Notes: generated from the sequence alone by a model not told the origin. 64,000 nt of DNA from an uncultured Clostridia bacterium (GCA_944390285.1 CALXPN010000003.1:1-64000); one strand, 5' to 3'. Shown: positions 1 to 9,790, counted from the stretch's first letter. Translations and numbers: made by a program.

Positions 1-1006
1 TATGATCTTTTGTATCGTTTGTTTCTTCATACTCTTCGTCATCTGTATCATCTACTTCTTCATACTCTTCATCTTCTTCATCTTCTTCATCTTCGTCGTC
101 TTCTTCTGTATCGTCTACTTCTTCATACTCTTCATCTTCTGTATCGTCTACTTCTTCATACTCTTCATCTTCTGTATCATCTACTTCTTCATATTCTTCG
201 TCATCTGCATCATCTACTTCTTCATATTCTTCGTCTTCTGCATCATCTACTTCTTCATATTCTTCGTCTTCTGCATCATCTACTTCTTCATACTCTTCGT
301 CATCTGTATCATCTACTTCTTCATACTCTTCGTCATCTGTATCATCTACTTCGTCATATTCTTCGTCTTCTGCATCATCTACTTCTTCATATTCTTCGTC
401 TTCTGTATCATCTGCTTCGTCGTACTCTTCGTCATCTTCATCATCTACTTCTTCATACTCTTCGTCGTCATCTGTATCGTCTACTTCTTCATATTCTTCA
501 TCATCTGTATCATCTGCTTCGTCGTACTCTTCGTCGTCATCATCATCTACTATTTCGTACTCTTCGTCGTCATCTGTATCATCTACTTCTTCATACTCTT
601 CGTCATCATCATCTACTATTTCGTACTCTTCGTCGTCATCTGTATCATCTACTTCTTCATACTCTTCGTCGTCATCTGTATCATCTACTTCTTCATACTC
701 TTCGTCATCATCATCATCTACTTCTTCATACTCTTCGTCGTCATCATCTACTTCTTCGTATTCTTCGTCATCTGTATCATCTACTTCGTCGTACTCTTCG
801 TCATCGTATTCTTCATCAGATTCTTCAGAATCTTCAGTCGTTTTTTTAACATTTTCATTATTACTTTTTTTAGGTTTTTTCTGCGCTATTTGTGCATTAC
901 CACTATCATCTTCTTCATATTCTTCGTCATCTACTAGTCCATAATTTTCAAAATCTTCAAGATCAACTATAAGATCATCATCATTTTTACGTTTTTTTCC
1001 AATCAA
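1..1006 (-). CDS. Acidic 11-residue tandem-repeat protein, 3' end outside window
   Basis: The function is not recognised. The frame stays open for at least 335 codons and runs off the left edge, so any C-terminal domain is unseen. A short N-terminus with a basic KKRK patch is followed by an Asp/Glu-rich stretch and a Lys/Asn linker. After about residue 70 come about 23 copies of an 11-residue unit close to DDTDDEEYEEV (33 bp), with 10- and 12-residue variants. I chose the TTG at 1006 because GGAGG lies 8 nt upstream; the in-frame ATG at 1021 overlaps that ribosome binding site. No membrane segment is visible in the part present. It follows sigE, behind that gene's terminator, where sigG is often found in Clostridia. 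RpoE-like delta subunits have acidic tails, but this N-terminus does not resemble one. Confidence 0.75.
   Translation of the reverse strand, partial: MIGKKRKNDDDLIVDLEDFENYGLVDDEEYEEDDSGNAQIAQKKPKKSNNENVKKTTEDSEESDEEYDDEEYDEVDDTDDEEYEEVDDDDEEYEEVDDDDDEEYEEVDDTDDDEEYEEVDDTDDDEEYEIVDDDDEEYEEVDDTDDDEEYEIVDDDDDEEYDEADDTDDEEYEEVDDTDDDEEYEEVDDEDDEEYDEADDTEDEEYEEVDDAEDEEYDEVDDTDDEEYEEVDDTDDEEYEEVDDAEDEEYEEVDDAEDEEYEEVDDADDEEYEEVDDTEDEEYEEVDDTEDEEYEEVDDTEEDDEDEEDEEDEEYEEVDDTDDEEYEETNDTKDH
10..810 (-). repeat. 33-bp tandem coding repeat array (about 23 copies)
   Basis: Units of 33 bp, occasionally 30 or 36 bp, recur head to tail and keep the minus-strand frame encoding Asp/Glu/Tyr-rich 11-mers. Copies differ mainly at third codon positions and by Thr/Asp/Glu swaps. 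This suggests an old array under protein-level selection with ongoing unit gain and loss. Confidence 0.9.
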
Positions 1007-1163
1007 AATAACTACCTCCATTTTTATATCATTTGATAGTATTATCTCATTTTACAATAATTTTATATCTAATGATTTTTAATTACAATGCTTTTAATAT
1101 AATTGTAATATAAATAAAATACTACAGAGATAATAGGTTATATTGATTTTTAATATTTAACAC

Positions 1164-1189
1164 AAAAAGCGATATTATATAAACATCGC
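1164..1189 (-). terminator. Rho-independent terminator after sigE
   Basis: A GCGAT/ATCGC stem with an 11-nt loop is followed on the minus strand by five T residues, 15 nt past the sigE stop codon. The stem is short but well placed at the end of the spoIIGA-sigE unit. Confidence 0.65.
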
Positions 1190-1204
1190 CTTACTTTTCT
1201 AATA

Positions 1205-1939
1205 TTATCCTGTTTTACTCATAATTTCTTTTTTCATTTTATTCATTATTTTTTTTTCTAATCTTGAAATATAACTTTGAGAAATTCCAAGCATATCTGC
1301 AACCTCTTTTTGAGTTTTTTCTTTTCCTCCTCCTTCAATTCCAAACCTTAATTTCATTATATATTTTTCTCTGCTATCTAATTTACTTATAGCAACCTTA
1401 AGTAAAGACATATCTACTTCATTTTCTATTGCTCTTGAAGTTACATCATTATCTGTTCCTAATATATCAGAAAGCAATAATTCATTACCATCTCCATCTT
1501 TATTTAATGGTTCATCTATTGAAACTTCATTTTTTATTTTTGTGTTTCTTCTTAATTGCATTAAGATTTCATTTTCTATACATCTTGATGCATATGTTGC
1601 AAGTTTTATATTTTTATCTATATTAAATGTATTTACTGCTTTCATTAAGCCTATAGTTCCTATTGATATTAAATCTTCAAAATCAATCCCTGTATTTTCA
1701 AACTTTTTAGCTATATATACTACAAGTCTTAAATTTCTTTCAACTAATATTTGTCTTGCTTCTCTATCATCTAACATTAATTTTTGTAAAAGTTTTTCTT
1801 CTTCTATTGTATCTAATGGTGGTGGTAATGTCTGATTTCCCTTTATATAAAATATTGGAAATTTATTTAAATTATCTTTAAAAATATACTTATCAAATAT
1901 TTTCTTTATTTTAATTTTAAACTCTTTAAAAAAACTCAT
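1205..1939 (-). CDS. sigE: RNA polymerase sporulation sigma factor SigE (pro-form)
   Basis: This is the mother-cell-specific sigma-70 family factor of early sporulation, made as an inactive precursor. At 244 aa it has the expected length. Residues 1-30 form a Lys/Phe-rich amphipathic pro-sequence, followed by the SigE hallmark LPPPL at 38-42. Region 2 covers about 68-131 ([12 protein letters not shown], then the RCIENEIL helix that reads the -10 box). Region 4.2 has a helix-turn-helix at about 209-230 ([17 protein letters not shown]). AAGGAGGT sits upstream of the ATG. It lies 29 bp after spoIIGA, whose product is its predicted processing protease, the standard arrangement in endospore formers. 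The usual sigG neighbour is absent. Confidence 0.97.
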   Translation of the reverse strand: MSFFKEFKIKIKKIFDKYIFKDNLNKFPIFYIKGNQTLPPPLDTIEEEKLLQKLMLDDREARQILVERNLRLVVYIAKKFENTGIDFEDLISIGTIGLMKAVNTFNIDKNIKLATYASRCIENEILMQLRRNTKIKNEVSIDEPLNKDGDGNELLLSDILGTDNDVTSRAIENEVDMSLLKVAISKLDSREKYIMKLRFGIEGGGKEKTQKEVADMLGISQSYISRLEKKIMNKMKKEIMSKTG

Positions 1940-1968
1940 AAATATTACCTCCTTAAAAAAATTAATAT

Positions 1969-2871
1969 TTAAACTGTTTCTCTAGCTTTTTTTGAAGTTT
2001 TTAATATTTCTAATCCTATCAAACTTGTATATAAATTGGTTTTAGATAGTTTCCCATCATAAATTCCTATTATCACATCATCTCTCAAAACTTCTTCATC
2101 TTTATATATTTTTACATAATCAGGCTTAAACCCTATAAGTAGACCATTTTCATTTCCCAATGAAGTAAAAGGAATTAATTTAAACTTATATGAATGAATA
2201 CTCGAATTATCTATCCATTTTCCATTTAAAATTTGTGAAATATTTTTTATAATATCTTCATCTAAAACTCCAATCAAACTTTCTTTTTCAACAATAATTA
2301 CATCAGCATTACTTATTGGTTCTTTAAGAAGATTTCCTGTATCTAACATCGTTTTTATTTTTTTACTTTTTCCTTCATAAAAAATTTCGAGTTCATATAT
2401 CATAGATTTTTTATTTAGCCTAGCTTTTATTAATTGTGTCACAATATTTATAATTATAAAACCAATTACAGCTGATAATATAGCAACTTTTATAGGATAA
2501 GTTCCAACAAAATAATTTCCTTTCATTATAATTTTATGTGGATCTATAAAAAATAAAAGCATAAATGCTATCCCACCAAATGTAAAGGAAACTAAATAAA
2601 AAAATATCAATTGTTTAATAATAGAATTATATTTATAATTTCTAAATGCAATTATAATAATTAAAATTGATATTAAAATTTTTAGTACAAAGCTTGTTAA
2701 TAAATTCAAACTCGCTATATAATTCAATATTGCAAAAATCCCACCTATACTACTTGCAATTATTATTCTTCCTAAATAAATATGAGATTTACTTATAATT
2801 GCTGTTGATAAAATTATTATATAATTTAGAATAAGATTCTCAAAAAATACAATATCTAAATATATAGTCAT
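1969..2871 (-). CDS. spoIIGA: Sporulation sigma-E processing peptidase SpoIIGA
   Basis: This is a membrane-embedded aspartic protease that cleaves the SigE pro-sequence after a signal from the forespore (known for the family). About five hydrophobic segments fill the first 155 residues. The soluble C-terminal half carries the catalytic aspartate in TMLDTGNLL at about residue 177. I placed the start at the ATG at 2871, giving 300 aa, because AAAGGA lies just upstream; an in-frame ATG at 2904 would add 11 residues without a good ribosome binding site. It is directly followed by sigE, and the two are probably co-transcribed. Confidence 0.94.
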   Translation of the reverse strand: MTIYLDIVFFENLILNYIIILSTAIISKSHIYLGRIIIASSIGGIFAILNYIASLNLLTSFVLKILISILIIIIAFRNYKYNSIIKQLIFFYLVSFTFGGIAFMLLFFIDPHKIIMKGNYFVGTYPIKVAILSAVIGFIIINIVTQLIKARLNKKSMIYELEIFYEGKSKKIKTMLDTGNLLKEPISNADVIIVEKESLIGVLDEDIIKNISQILNGKWIDNSSIHSYKFKLIPFTSLGNENGLLIGFKPDYVKIYKDEEVLRDDVIIGIYDGKLSKTNLYTSLIGLEILKTSKKARETV

Positions 2872-2948
2872 TTTAATTCCTTTCTTTAGTTTAAATATTA
2901 ACATTATTTTAATACTTTAAATTTAAAAAAACTGTCATTTTTTAAGGC

Positions 2949-2985
2949 AAAAAAAAAGAAATAGTCTACAAAAATAGATTATTTC
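2949..2985 (-). terminator. Terminator after ftsZ
   Basis: An 11-bp imperfect stem (GAAATAATCTA pairing with TAGACTATTTC) with a 6-nt loop is followed by nine T residues on the minus strand. It separates ftsA-ftsZ from spoIIGA-sigE, so sporulation genes here need their own promoter. Confidence 0.9.
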
Positions 2986-3017
2986 TTTCATAATTATTAA
3001 ATTTGTATTTTAAAATA

Positions 3018-4148
3018 CTATTTATTTCCTAAACCTTTGTTTTTTCTTAGGAATGTTGGAATATCTAAATCTCCGTTTGAATCATTTGAAGATGTATTAG
3101 ATGAAGAAATATTATTATTACTTCTTTTTCTCCAAGCATCTGCTACAATATTTTCATATTGTGAACCTGGTCTTTTTTCATCTTCTTTTTCAAAACCTGT
3201 TGCTATAACCGTAATTTGGATTTCATCTCCCATAGAATCATCTATTACAGTACCAAAAATTATATTAGCTTCAGGGTCTGCACTTCTTTGTATTAATTCT
3301 GCTGCAGTATTAGCTTCATGTAAGCCCATATCACTACCACCAGTTATATTTATTATAATTCCTCTTGCACCTTCTATTGAAGTTTCAAGTAATGGACTTT
3401 GAATTGCTTGTTTTGCAGCATCTTCAGCTCTATTTTCTCCACTTGCTGATCCTATACCCATATGTGCCATTCCTTGATTTAACATTATTGTTCTAACATC
3501 TGCAAAATCTAAGTTTATTACACCTGGTACAGAAATTAAGTCTGAAATACCTTGAACACCTTGTCTTAAAACATCATCAGCCATTCTAAAAGCTTCTATC
3601 ATTGATGTTTTTCTGTCTATAACTTGTAATAATTTATCATTTGGTATTACTACTAATGTATCTACTTTTCCTTTAAGACTTGCAACACCACGTTCTGCTT
3701 GTGCCAATCTTTTCTTTCCTTCAAAAGTAAATGGTTTTGTTACAACACCTATTGTTAAAATTCCTAATTCTTTAGCTGTAGCTGCTACAATTGGAGCTGC
3801 ACCTGTACCAGTTCCTCCACCCATACCAGCTGTTACAAACACCATATCTGCACCTTTAAGTACTTCTGCAATTTCTGCTCTACTTTCTTCTGCTGCTTGT
3901 GCACCTATATCTGGATTTGCACCTGCACCTAATCCTCTTGTTAATTTCTCTCCAATTTGAATTTTAGAATTAGCTTTTGATTCATTTAATGTTTGTCTAT
4001 CTGTATTTACTGCTATAAATTCTACATTTCTTATTCCAGCTTCAATCATTCTGTTTACTGCATTATTTCCAGCTCCTCCTACTCCAATAACTTTTATTGT
4101 AGCTGTTCCATCCATCATGTAATTCAAGTCATTTTCATCCATAATCAT
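3018..4148 (-). CDS. ftsZ: Cell division protein FtsZ
   Basis: This tubulin-like GTPase assembles the Z-ring at the division site. At 376 aa it has the usual length. The GTP-binding glycine signature [10 protein letters not shown] is at 110-119, after the N-terminal [10 protein letters not shown] nucleotide-binding turn at 21-30. The T7-loop region NLDFADVR lies near residue 213. A variable Asn/Ser linker leads to the conserved C-terminal peptide DIPTFLRK that binds FtsA and other partners. AAAGGAGG precedes the ATG. It lies 51 bp downstream of ftsA in the same unit and is followed by a strong terminator. Confidence 0.98.
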   Translation of the reverse strand: MIMDENDLNYMMDGTATIKVIGVGGAGNNAVNRMIEAGIRNVEFIAVNTDRQTLNESKANSKIQIGEKLTRGLGAGANPDIGAQAAEESRAEIAEVLKGADMVFVTAGMGGGTGTGAAPIVAATAKELGILTIGVVTKPFTFEGKKRLAQAERGVASLKGKVDTLVVIPNDKLLQVIDRKTSMIEAFRMADDVLRQGVQGISDLISVPGVINLDFADVRTIMLNQGMAHMGIGSASGENRAEDAAKQAIQSPLLETSIEGARGIIINITGGSDMGLHEANTAAELIQRSADPEANIIFGTVIDDSMGDEIQITVIATGFEKEDEKRPGSQYENIVADAWRKRSNNNISSSNTSSNDSNGDLDIPTFLRKNKGLGNK

Positions 4149-4199
4149 AAGGTATTTCCTCCTTTAAAATATCTATATATTAAAAATTAAAAACTTATT

Positions 4200-5432
4200 T
4201 TAGGTATAGAAAAAATCTTTTATTTTTTCTATAGCATTTTTTAGAAAATTCTTTTCTGTTTTAACAGATATACTGCTAGAAACTGTTTTTGCATATGGCC
4301 TTGCAGCTATATATCTAACAAGAGCATAACTTACTCTATATGTAGATTTTACAGTACTAACAAGCCTTCCTGTAGAAATCTTTACAGGAATATTTAGAAT
4401 TATTTTTCCTGCCATATCGCTTTTATTTATATTTATGATTCCTTCACCTGTTAAAACTACATTATTTATATTATTCTTAATTCCATTAGAAATTATGTCC
4501 TTATTTACTAATGTAAATATTTCTTCTATTCTAGCTTCAATTATCTCTATAAGTTCTGAACTTTTTATAGTCATATTTTTTGAATCCATACTTCTACATG
4601 TATTTAATACTATGTTGTTATCATTATCTATAAAAGAACGCAAAGCTAAACCATATTGTCTTTTCAATTTATCTGCTTCTTCTTTTGATATATCAAGTAC
4701 ATATGCTATATCACTTGTTATATTATCCCCACCTAATGAAATAGTATTAGTATATACAAAAGTTGAACCATTAAATATTCCTATTTCTGTATTTCCAGCT
4801 CCTATATCTAAAATCATAACATTATCTGATAACTCATTAGTATCAAGCACCAAATTTCTCTCAGCAAGTGCTATTGGAACTACACCATCTATTTCAATAC
4901 CTGCTTTTTTAAATACAGAAGTTAATTGTCTTATATAATCTTTTTCAGCTAAAATAATTTGAGCTGTTAATGTAAAATTACTGCTAAATTTACCAACAGG
5001 GTCTTCTACAGCCTTGCCATCATCTAAGATAAATTTATCAGGTACTATATCTATTAACACTTTATCTTCTGGGATTTCTATATCTCTAACTTGTATTATT
5101 GCTGATGCAACATCTTTAACAGATATACCAGCCAATTTATCTTTTGCATCTTTTACGATACTGTTTTGCACTATTGTTATATACTTACCTGGTATAGTAG
5201 TATATGCAGAATTTACTTGAAAATTTGAAATATCTTCAACTTCTCTTATTGTTTTTGCAATAGCTTGACTTAATGCTTCTTCATCAACAATCTTTCCTTT
5301 TTGAATAGCTTTGCATTTACTACTTGTACTACATATAATTTCAATTTGATTGAAATTATTAACTTCGCCAACAAATGTACTAACTTTAGAGGTTCCAATA
5401 TCGATACCAACAATTATATCCCCTATTGCCAA
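4200..5432 (-). CDS. ftsA: Cell division protein FtsA
   Basis: This actin-fold ATPase tethers FtsZ to the membrane. The N-terminal phosphate-1 motif IIVGIDIGTSK, the SHS2 (1C) insertion and the second ATP motif LDIGAGNTEIGIF fit the family. The C-terminus ends in a Lys/Phe-rich amphipathic stretch (ENFLKNAIEKIKDFF), expected to be the membrane-targeting helix. I prefer the TTG at 5432 (410 aa), because GGAGG lies 8 nt before it and overlaps the upstream in-frame ATG at 5447. It is co-transcribed with ftsZ from the promoter at 5490-5518. Confidence 0.95.
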   Translation of the reverse strand: MAIGDIIVGIDIGTSKVSTFVGEVNNFNQIEIICSTSSKCKAIQKGKIVDEEALSQAIAKTIREVEDISNFQVNSAYTTIPGKYITIVQNSIVKDAKDKLAGISVKDVASAIIQVRDIEIPEDKVLIDIVPDKFILDDGKAVEDPVGKFSSNFTLTAQIILAEKDYIRQLTSVFKKAGIEIDGVVPIALAERNLVLDTNELSDNVMILDIGAGNTEIGIFNGSTFVYTNTISLGGDNITSDIAYVLDISKEEADKLKRQYGLALRSFIDNDNNIVLNTCRSMDSKNMTIKSSELIEIIEARIEEIFTLVNKDIISNGIKNNINNVVLTGEGIININKSDMAGKIILNIPVKISTGRLVSTVKSTYRVSYALVRYIAARPYAKTVSSSISVKTEKNFLKNAIEKIKDFFYT

Positions 5433-5489
5433 AGTTAACTCCTCCATTTAAATCAATTACTCTTTTTATTTTCAAAATCTTATGGGATA

Positions 5490-5518
5490 AGAATATTACA
5501 TTTTTAGTAAAAAGTCAA
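5490..5518 (-). promoter_or_regulatory. ftsA-ftsZ promoter inside a long inverted repeat
   Basis: On the minus strand a TTGACT -35 (5513-5518), an exact 17-bp spacer and a TATTCT -10 (5490-5495) fit a sigma-A promoter upstream of ftsA. An interrupted inverted repeat brackets it: the arm at 5485-5503 covers the -10 and its partner lies at 5545-5566 (GGATAA and AATATTACATTT blocks). The rest of the 5433-5680 gap is AT-rich with no credible gene. Confidence 0.6.
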
Positions 5519-5680
5519 GTAAAAATGACATATTTTTGTAATTGAAATGTAATATTTTTGTTATCCTTGAAAAATTTTAGATACATTACGTACTATATAC
5601 CATTTTTAAATTAAATTCAAGATAAATTTATACAAAATTCGACTTTTTTTATGTTTTTTTGTCTTATTAATCTCTACATA

Positions 5681-5743
5681 AAAAAACTAATACAAATCCG
5701 TATTTTAATATTTTACCTCAAAATACTTATTTATATTAGTTTT
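5681..5743 (-). terminator. Terminator after sbp
   Basis: A long nested hairpin has outer arms AAAACTAATA and TATTAGTTTT and an inner GTATTTT/AAAATAC pair. It runs into seven T residues on the minus strand. It ends the murA-ftsQ-DUF881-sbp unit before ftsA. Confidence 0.8.
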
Positions 5744-5765
5744 ACTTATACTAATTTTATAATTT

Positions 5766-6182
5766 TTAAGCTTCAGTTTCAGTAGTTTCATCTTCATCTT
5801 CTTTAGATTTAGATTCTTTTTCTAATTTCTTTTTTTCTATAAATTTAACACATTTATCAATATAATATCTTCTAATAATACCAAGATTTGTAAACATTCT
5901 TCCTACAAAAACTACTATTGCTGCTAAATAAATATCTACATTTAATTTTTCTCCTAAATATGTTAAAGCTATTGACAAAATAGAATTACCAAAAAAACCT
6001 GATAAAAATATTTTTAAATCAAAATTTCCCTTTATTACAGAAGCTATTCCACCAAAAACTGTATCTAAAGCAGCTACAATTGCTATTGATAAATAACTTG
6101 AATATGTATATGGTATTACTGGTGCAAAAGCTCCTAGTATTGCTCCTATAATACAACCTATAATTATAGCAATATATATCAT
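5766..6182 (-). CDS. sbp: Small basic protein Sbp (DUF1290 family)
   Basis: This polytopic membrane protein of unknown biochemical role is regularly encoded between ftsQ/divIB-type genes and ftsA in Firmicutes. About four hydrophobic segments span residues 1-100, including the family-typical opening with GAILGAFAP and the GRMFTNLGIIRR motif. It ends in a charged Lys/Glu/Thr tail (from about residue 113). The ATG has an upstream GGAGGAA. It lies 12 bp after the second DUF881 gene and is followed by a terminator. The family assignment is firm, but the function is known only by association with division. Confidence 0.88.
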   Translation of the reverse strand: MIYIAIIIGCIIGAILGAFAPVIPYTYSSYLSIAIVAALDTVFGGIASVIKGNFDLKIFLSGFFGNSILSIALTYLGEKLNVDIYLAAIVVFVGRMFTNLGIIRRYYIDKCVKFIEKKKLEKESKSKEDEDETTETEA

Positions 6183-6194
6183 TTTTCTTCCTCC

Positions 6195-6905
6195 TTATTC
6201 TTCACTTTCTATATATTCTCTTGCATATTTTAATTCTCTTTTTTCTGTATCATCATATGCTGGTACTATAACATTATCATCAGTTACATATTCAATATCT
6301 TTTCCTGCTGCTTTGATTTCATCTATGTAACCACCTTTTATACTTAAAGCACTTTCAAAATATTTTTTATCACCTATCGCTTTTACCGTATATGGTCCTG
6401 ATATTCTTTTAGCATTTACTAAAATTATTCTATTATTTACCATCGTAACTTCTGACATTGATACAATTCTTTCATCATTAATTGAAATTGCTTCTGCTCC
6501 AGCATTATTAAGTTCATTTATAAGTCTCAATAAATCTTGATATTCTATGTTGTATATATCATTATCTTTTAAAGTAACTATTATACCTTGTCCTTTTAAA
6601 CTAGTATATCCTAAATATGCTTCTGACTCTTTTACTTCATTTTCTAAAATAGATGATGTATTTGCATCATTCAAAAGTTCATCTTCGTATTCTTTTATTT
6701 TACTTTCTCTTTCTTCGATTGTTGTTCTTACTTCTTCATATTTTTCTTTCCAACTTGCAAGTTCTGTTCTTAATTCTGTTTCTCTCATTGTTTCTATAGC
6801 AGTTATATCTGTCTCATCAACAGTTTTAAATTGTGTGAACATGACTAAAGTTAAAATTAGTGCTATACAAGCAATAGAAATTGTCATTGTAATTTTTGCT
6901 TTCAA
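6195..6905 (-). CDS. DUF881 family membrane-anchored protein (second copy)
   Basis: One N-terminal membrane segment (about residues 8-24) is followed by a coiled coil (about 35-85) and then the extracytoplasmic DUF881 domain with family features (GQGIIVTLKD, then ELNNAGAEAISINDERI). DUF881 proteins accompany divIB and sbp in Firmicutes, but no activity is established. I chose the TTG at 6905 (236 aa), because AGAGGTG lies 6 nt before it and a GTG at 6914 would be inside that ribosome binding site. It is a tandem paralogue of the gene at 6917-7645, from which its coding region is separated by only 11 bp. Confidence 0.87.
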   Translation of the reverse strand: MKAKITMTISIACIALILTLVMFTQFKTVDETDITAIETMRETELRTELASWKEKYEEVRTTIEERESKIKEYEDELLNDANTSSILENEVKESEAYLGYTSLKGQGIIVTLKDNDIYNIEYQDLLRLINELNNAGAEAISINDERIVSMSEVTMVNNRIILVNAKRISGPYTVKAIGDKKYFESALSIKGGYIDEIKAAGKDIEYVTDDNVIVPAYDDTEKRELKYAREYIESEE

Positions 6906-6916
6906 TATAATCACCT

Positions 6917-7645
6917 CTATTCATATATAGTTGCATAATTAAATTTATATATTCCATTATATCTTGGAATTATTATTGTTTCTTTTTCAACTTGTTCTAC
7001 ATCTACCTGTACTCCAGCATTCTCTAATAATTCTAAATAACCACCTGGCATTGTAACAGAACCATAAAGTTGACTTGTAAGACCTATTGCTTGTATTTCA
7101 TATGGAACACCAACTTTTTCACCATTTATAGTTATAACATTTCCCACACAACTAATACCGGTATTGGAAATAATTCTTTGTCCATTTACAGAAATTGCTT
7201 CTGCTCCAGCATTTTTTAATGCATTTACAACTTCTAAAATATCGCCATCATGAACAATATAATCAGTTGCATAACCTTTTACCTTATCACTATCTCCATC
7301 TTTTAAAGTTATTATAATTCCTTTTCCTATTAATTCAGTATTTCCAAGCAAAAGATTATATTGTTCAAGTTTATTTGTCAATCCACCATAACTTTCATCT
7401 TTACTTGCAACTTGTTCCCTTAAAGAGTTTAATTCTTCTTCCTTATCTTCTAATTCTGCATATGCTTCTTCATATCTTTGTTTCCAGCGTAATGTACTAT
7501 CTCTTAGCTCATTTTCTACTAATGTTTTTCCAACTGTTGTTGTACTATTTTTTACTGTATTTATCTGTATTGCAATACCTAATGTTAAAAACATACACAT
7601 TATTCCTAATAATAATGATATTTTTAAATTTCTTATTTTGCTCAC
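6917..7645 (-). CDS. DUF881 family membrane-anchored protein (first copy)
   Basis: This 242-aa protein has one N-terminal transmembrane segment (about 8-27), a coiled coil (about 50-95) and a DUF881 domain (GKGIITLKDGD-type turn, then ALKNAGAEAISVNGQRI). It starts at GTG with AAAGGAG upstream. It is placed between ftsQ and the second DUF881 copy. The two paralogues share layout but are clearly diverged, so the duplication is not recent. It is predicted to face the outer side of the membrane near the divisome (inference from neighbours). Confidence 0.87.
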   Translation of the reverse strand: MSKIRNLKISLLLGIMCMFLTLGIAIQINTVKNSTTTVGKTLVENELRDSTLRWKQRYEEAYAELEDKEEELNSLREQVASKDESYGGLTNKLEQYNLLLGNTELIGKGIIITLKDGDSDKVKGYATDYIVHDGDILEVVNALKNAGAEAISVNGQRIISNTGISCVGNVITINGEKVGVPYEIQAIGLTSQLYGSVTMPGGYLELLENAGVQVDVEQVEKETIIIPRYNGIYKFNYATIYE

Positions 7646-7669
7646 TTTAGTTCTCCTTTCTTATGATAT

Positions 7670-8533
7670 TTAATTGCCACTTGGTCTAAAATATGCATCA
7701 TCTGTATTAAGATCCATATTTAAGAAAATTTCTCCATTTTTACCTTTTGTTTTTTCTAAAATAGATTTCAAATATAATATTCTTGTATTCAAATCAGCAC
7801 ATTCTCCTAAATGAACAGTTTTCCCTTCAGTATCTAAAATTAATATATAATCTTTCGAATCAGAAATATTAATTTTTGTAATTAAATTTCCTATTTCATT
7901 ACTTTTAGCTGTTTCATATATTCTTATTACTGTATCCATTTTCTTTAAGTCGTCTATATCCATTCTATTTCCTGGTGTTGTAGTGCTTAAATCTGTATCA
8001 TAACCTATTAAAATTGGAAGATCTAATTTTTCATTTGTTATTTCTAAGATATATCCCTGATTATTTATATAAGCATAACTATTAGCATATTCAAGCATAT
8101 AATTAACTTTTCTTTCTTTAATAGTTATTTCGATTGTAGAAGGCAATTTCCTAGAAATTTCTGCATTTTCAATATATGCATTTTCTTTTATTTTATCAAT
8201 AACTGAATTTTTATTTAGTTTAAATATATTTTCATATAAATTCAATCCAGATAAACTAATTATTGCTTCATCAGATATTTTTTCATTTCCTTCTACATAT
8301 ATATTTTTTAAATCAAATAAACTTGAACTTAATAATATTATTGAAGCTATAATAATTATTACTATAAGCATAAAAAACTTCAATACTTTTCTCTTATGTA
8401 ATACTTTTTTATTAACTTTTGAATTTTTTTTTACATTTTGAGATTTATTTTTCTTATTTGTTTTATTACTAGTTTTTTTATTAGAGTTTTCTTTAATATT
8501 TATTCCTACAATTATTTCATCATCTTCAAACAT
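7670..8533 (-). CDS. ftsQ: Cell division protein FtsQ/DivIB
   Basis: This bitopic divisome protein links early and late division proteins. A 50-residue Lys/Asn-rich cytoplasmic tail precedes a membrane helix at about 51-71. It is followed by the POTRA domain (LKNIYVEGNEKISDEAI and on, about 74-142) and the FtsQ/DivIB domain with ISRKLPSTIEITIKER. At 287 aa the length is normal. Its ATG abuts the murA stop codon with no gap, indicating translational coupling. Confidence 0.93.
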   Translation of the reverse strand: MFEDDEIIVGINIKENSNKKTSNKTNKKNKSQNVKKNSKVNKKVLHKRKVLKFFMLIVIIIIASIILLSSSLFDLKNIYVEGNEKISDEAIISLSGLNLYENIFKLNKNSVIDKIKENAYIENAEISRKLPSTIEITIKERKVNYMLEYANSYAYINNQGYILEITNEKLDLPILIGYDTDLSTTTPGNRMDIDDLKKMDTVIRIYETAKSNEIGNLITKINISDSKDYILILDTEGKTVHLGECADLNTRILYLKSILEKTKGKNGEIFLNMDLNTDDAYFRPSGN

Positions 8534-9790
8534 CTATTCACCTTCTTCTCTAATAATATCTGCTCCTAACTCATTAAGCTTTTTATCAAATTCATCATAT
8601 CCTCTAAGCAAGTATTGTAAATTAGTAACTCGTGTAATTCCTTTTGCTGCAAGACCTGCAAGTACCATAGATGCTCCTCCTCTTAAATCAGTACTTACTA
8701 AATCTGCTCCATGCAACTTTCTTATACCTTTTATTACCATTGTTTTTCCTTCTATTGTTACTTTTGCACCCATTCTTTGAATTTCTTGCATAAATTTAAA
8801 ACGATTTTCAAAAATATTTTCTCTTACTATTGAAGTTCCTGCACAGATTGTAAGTAATGTAGAAAACTGTGGCTGTAAATCTGTTGGAAATCCCGGATAT
8901 GGCATTGTTTGTATATCCACTGCTTTTAGTTTTTTATTTGCATTCAAATATACAGATTTATTTATTATTTTTATTTCACACCCTATTTCTTCTAATTTAC
9001 TTAATAATGGACTTATATGTTCTGGAATAGCATTATTTATTTTTACCATTCCTTTTGTAATTGCACCTGCAATTAATAAAGTACCTGCTTCAATTCTATC
9101 TGGCATAATTTTATAAGATATTTCTCTTAAGTCTCTTACACCTTTTATTTTTATAATATTAGTGCCAGCTCCATATATTTTGGCTCCCATTTTATTTAGA
9201 AAATTGGCTAAATCTATTATTTCCGGTTCCATAGCAGAATTTTTGATTGTAATTTCATGATTTCCTATAACAGTCGCTAATATTAAATTTTCAGTTGCTC
9301 CCACACTAGGAAAGTCTAACTCAATAATTTTCGTTTCTATTTTATCACAATTACACTCAATATATCTAGTATTTTCATTTATTTTTATTCCAATTTTTTT
9401 AAAATTTTCTAAATGTAAATCTATTGGTCTTGCACCTATATCACATCCACCTGGATAAGAAAATCTTGCACATCCAAATCTTGCAATAATTGCTCCTGCT
9501 ATTATTACTGATGACCTTAATTTTCTCATTAAATTATCTGGTATTGTTGTTTTAGTCATTGTCTTTGAATTTATGACAATTTTATTTTTATCTTTTTTTA
9601 TTTTACATCCTAATTCTTTTAAAATTTGAAGTGTTGTTTTTACATCTTCTATATCTGGAACATTATATAATCTTGTAGTTTTTCCATTTATAATACTCGC
9701 AGCTAATATTGGTAAACTAGCATTTTTAGAACCTGAAACTTCTGTCTCTCCATGAAGTCTCTTGCCACCTTTTATTATGTACCTATACAT
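8534..9790 (-). CDS. murA: UDP-N-acetylglucosamine 1-carboxyvinyltransferase MurA
   Basis: MurA catalyses the first committed step of peptidoglycan synthesis, transferring enolpyruvate from PEP to UDP-GlcNAc in the cytoplasm. The protein is 418 aa with the enolpyruvyl-transferase fold. The fosfomycin-target cysteine is present in GGCDIGARP at about residue 116, and the N-terminus has the SGSKNASLPILAA substrate motif. I chose the ATG at 9790 because GAGGAGG lies just upstream; an ATG 11 codons earlier has no such site. It heads the murA-ftsQ-DUF881-DUF881-sbp unit. Confidence 0.97.
   Translation of the reverse strand: MYRYIIKGGKRLHGETEVSGSKNASLPILAASIINGKTTRLYNVPDIEDVKTTLQILKELGCKIKKDKNKIVINSKTMTKTTIPDNLMRKLRSSVIIAGAIIARFGCARFSYPGGCDIGARPIDLHLENFKKIGIKINENTRYIECNCDKIETKIIELDFPSVGATENLILATVIGNHEITIKNSAMEPEIIDLANFLNKMGAKIYGAGTNIIKIKGVRDLREISYKIMPDRIEAGTLLIAGAITKGMVKINNAIPEHISPLLSKLEEIGCEIKIINKSVYLNANKKLKAVDIQTMPYPGFPTDLQPQFSTLLTICAGTSIVRENIFENRFKFMQEIQRMGAKVTIEGKTMVIKGIRKLHGADLVSTDLRGGASMVLAGLAAKGITRVTNLQYLLRGYDEFDKKLNELGADIIREEGE

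Noticed and set aside
1..820. Regular repeats suggesting a CRISPR array
   Set aside because: The 33-bp units are contiguous, coding and without unique spacers, and no cas gene is near.
2..937. Long plus-strand open frames rich in Phe/Ile/Tyr or His/Leu
   Set aside because: They are antisense readings of the 33-bp acidic repeat array; they lack ribosome binding sites, and their repetitive hydrophobic products are implausible.
5433..5680. A riboswitch upstream of ftsA
   Set aside because: Only a promoter and an inverted repeat are visible; no known riboswitch core sequence was recognised.
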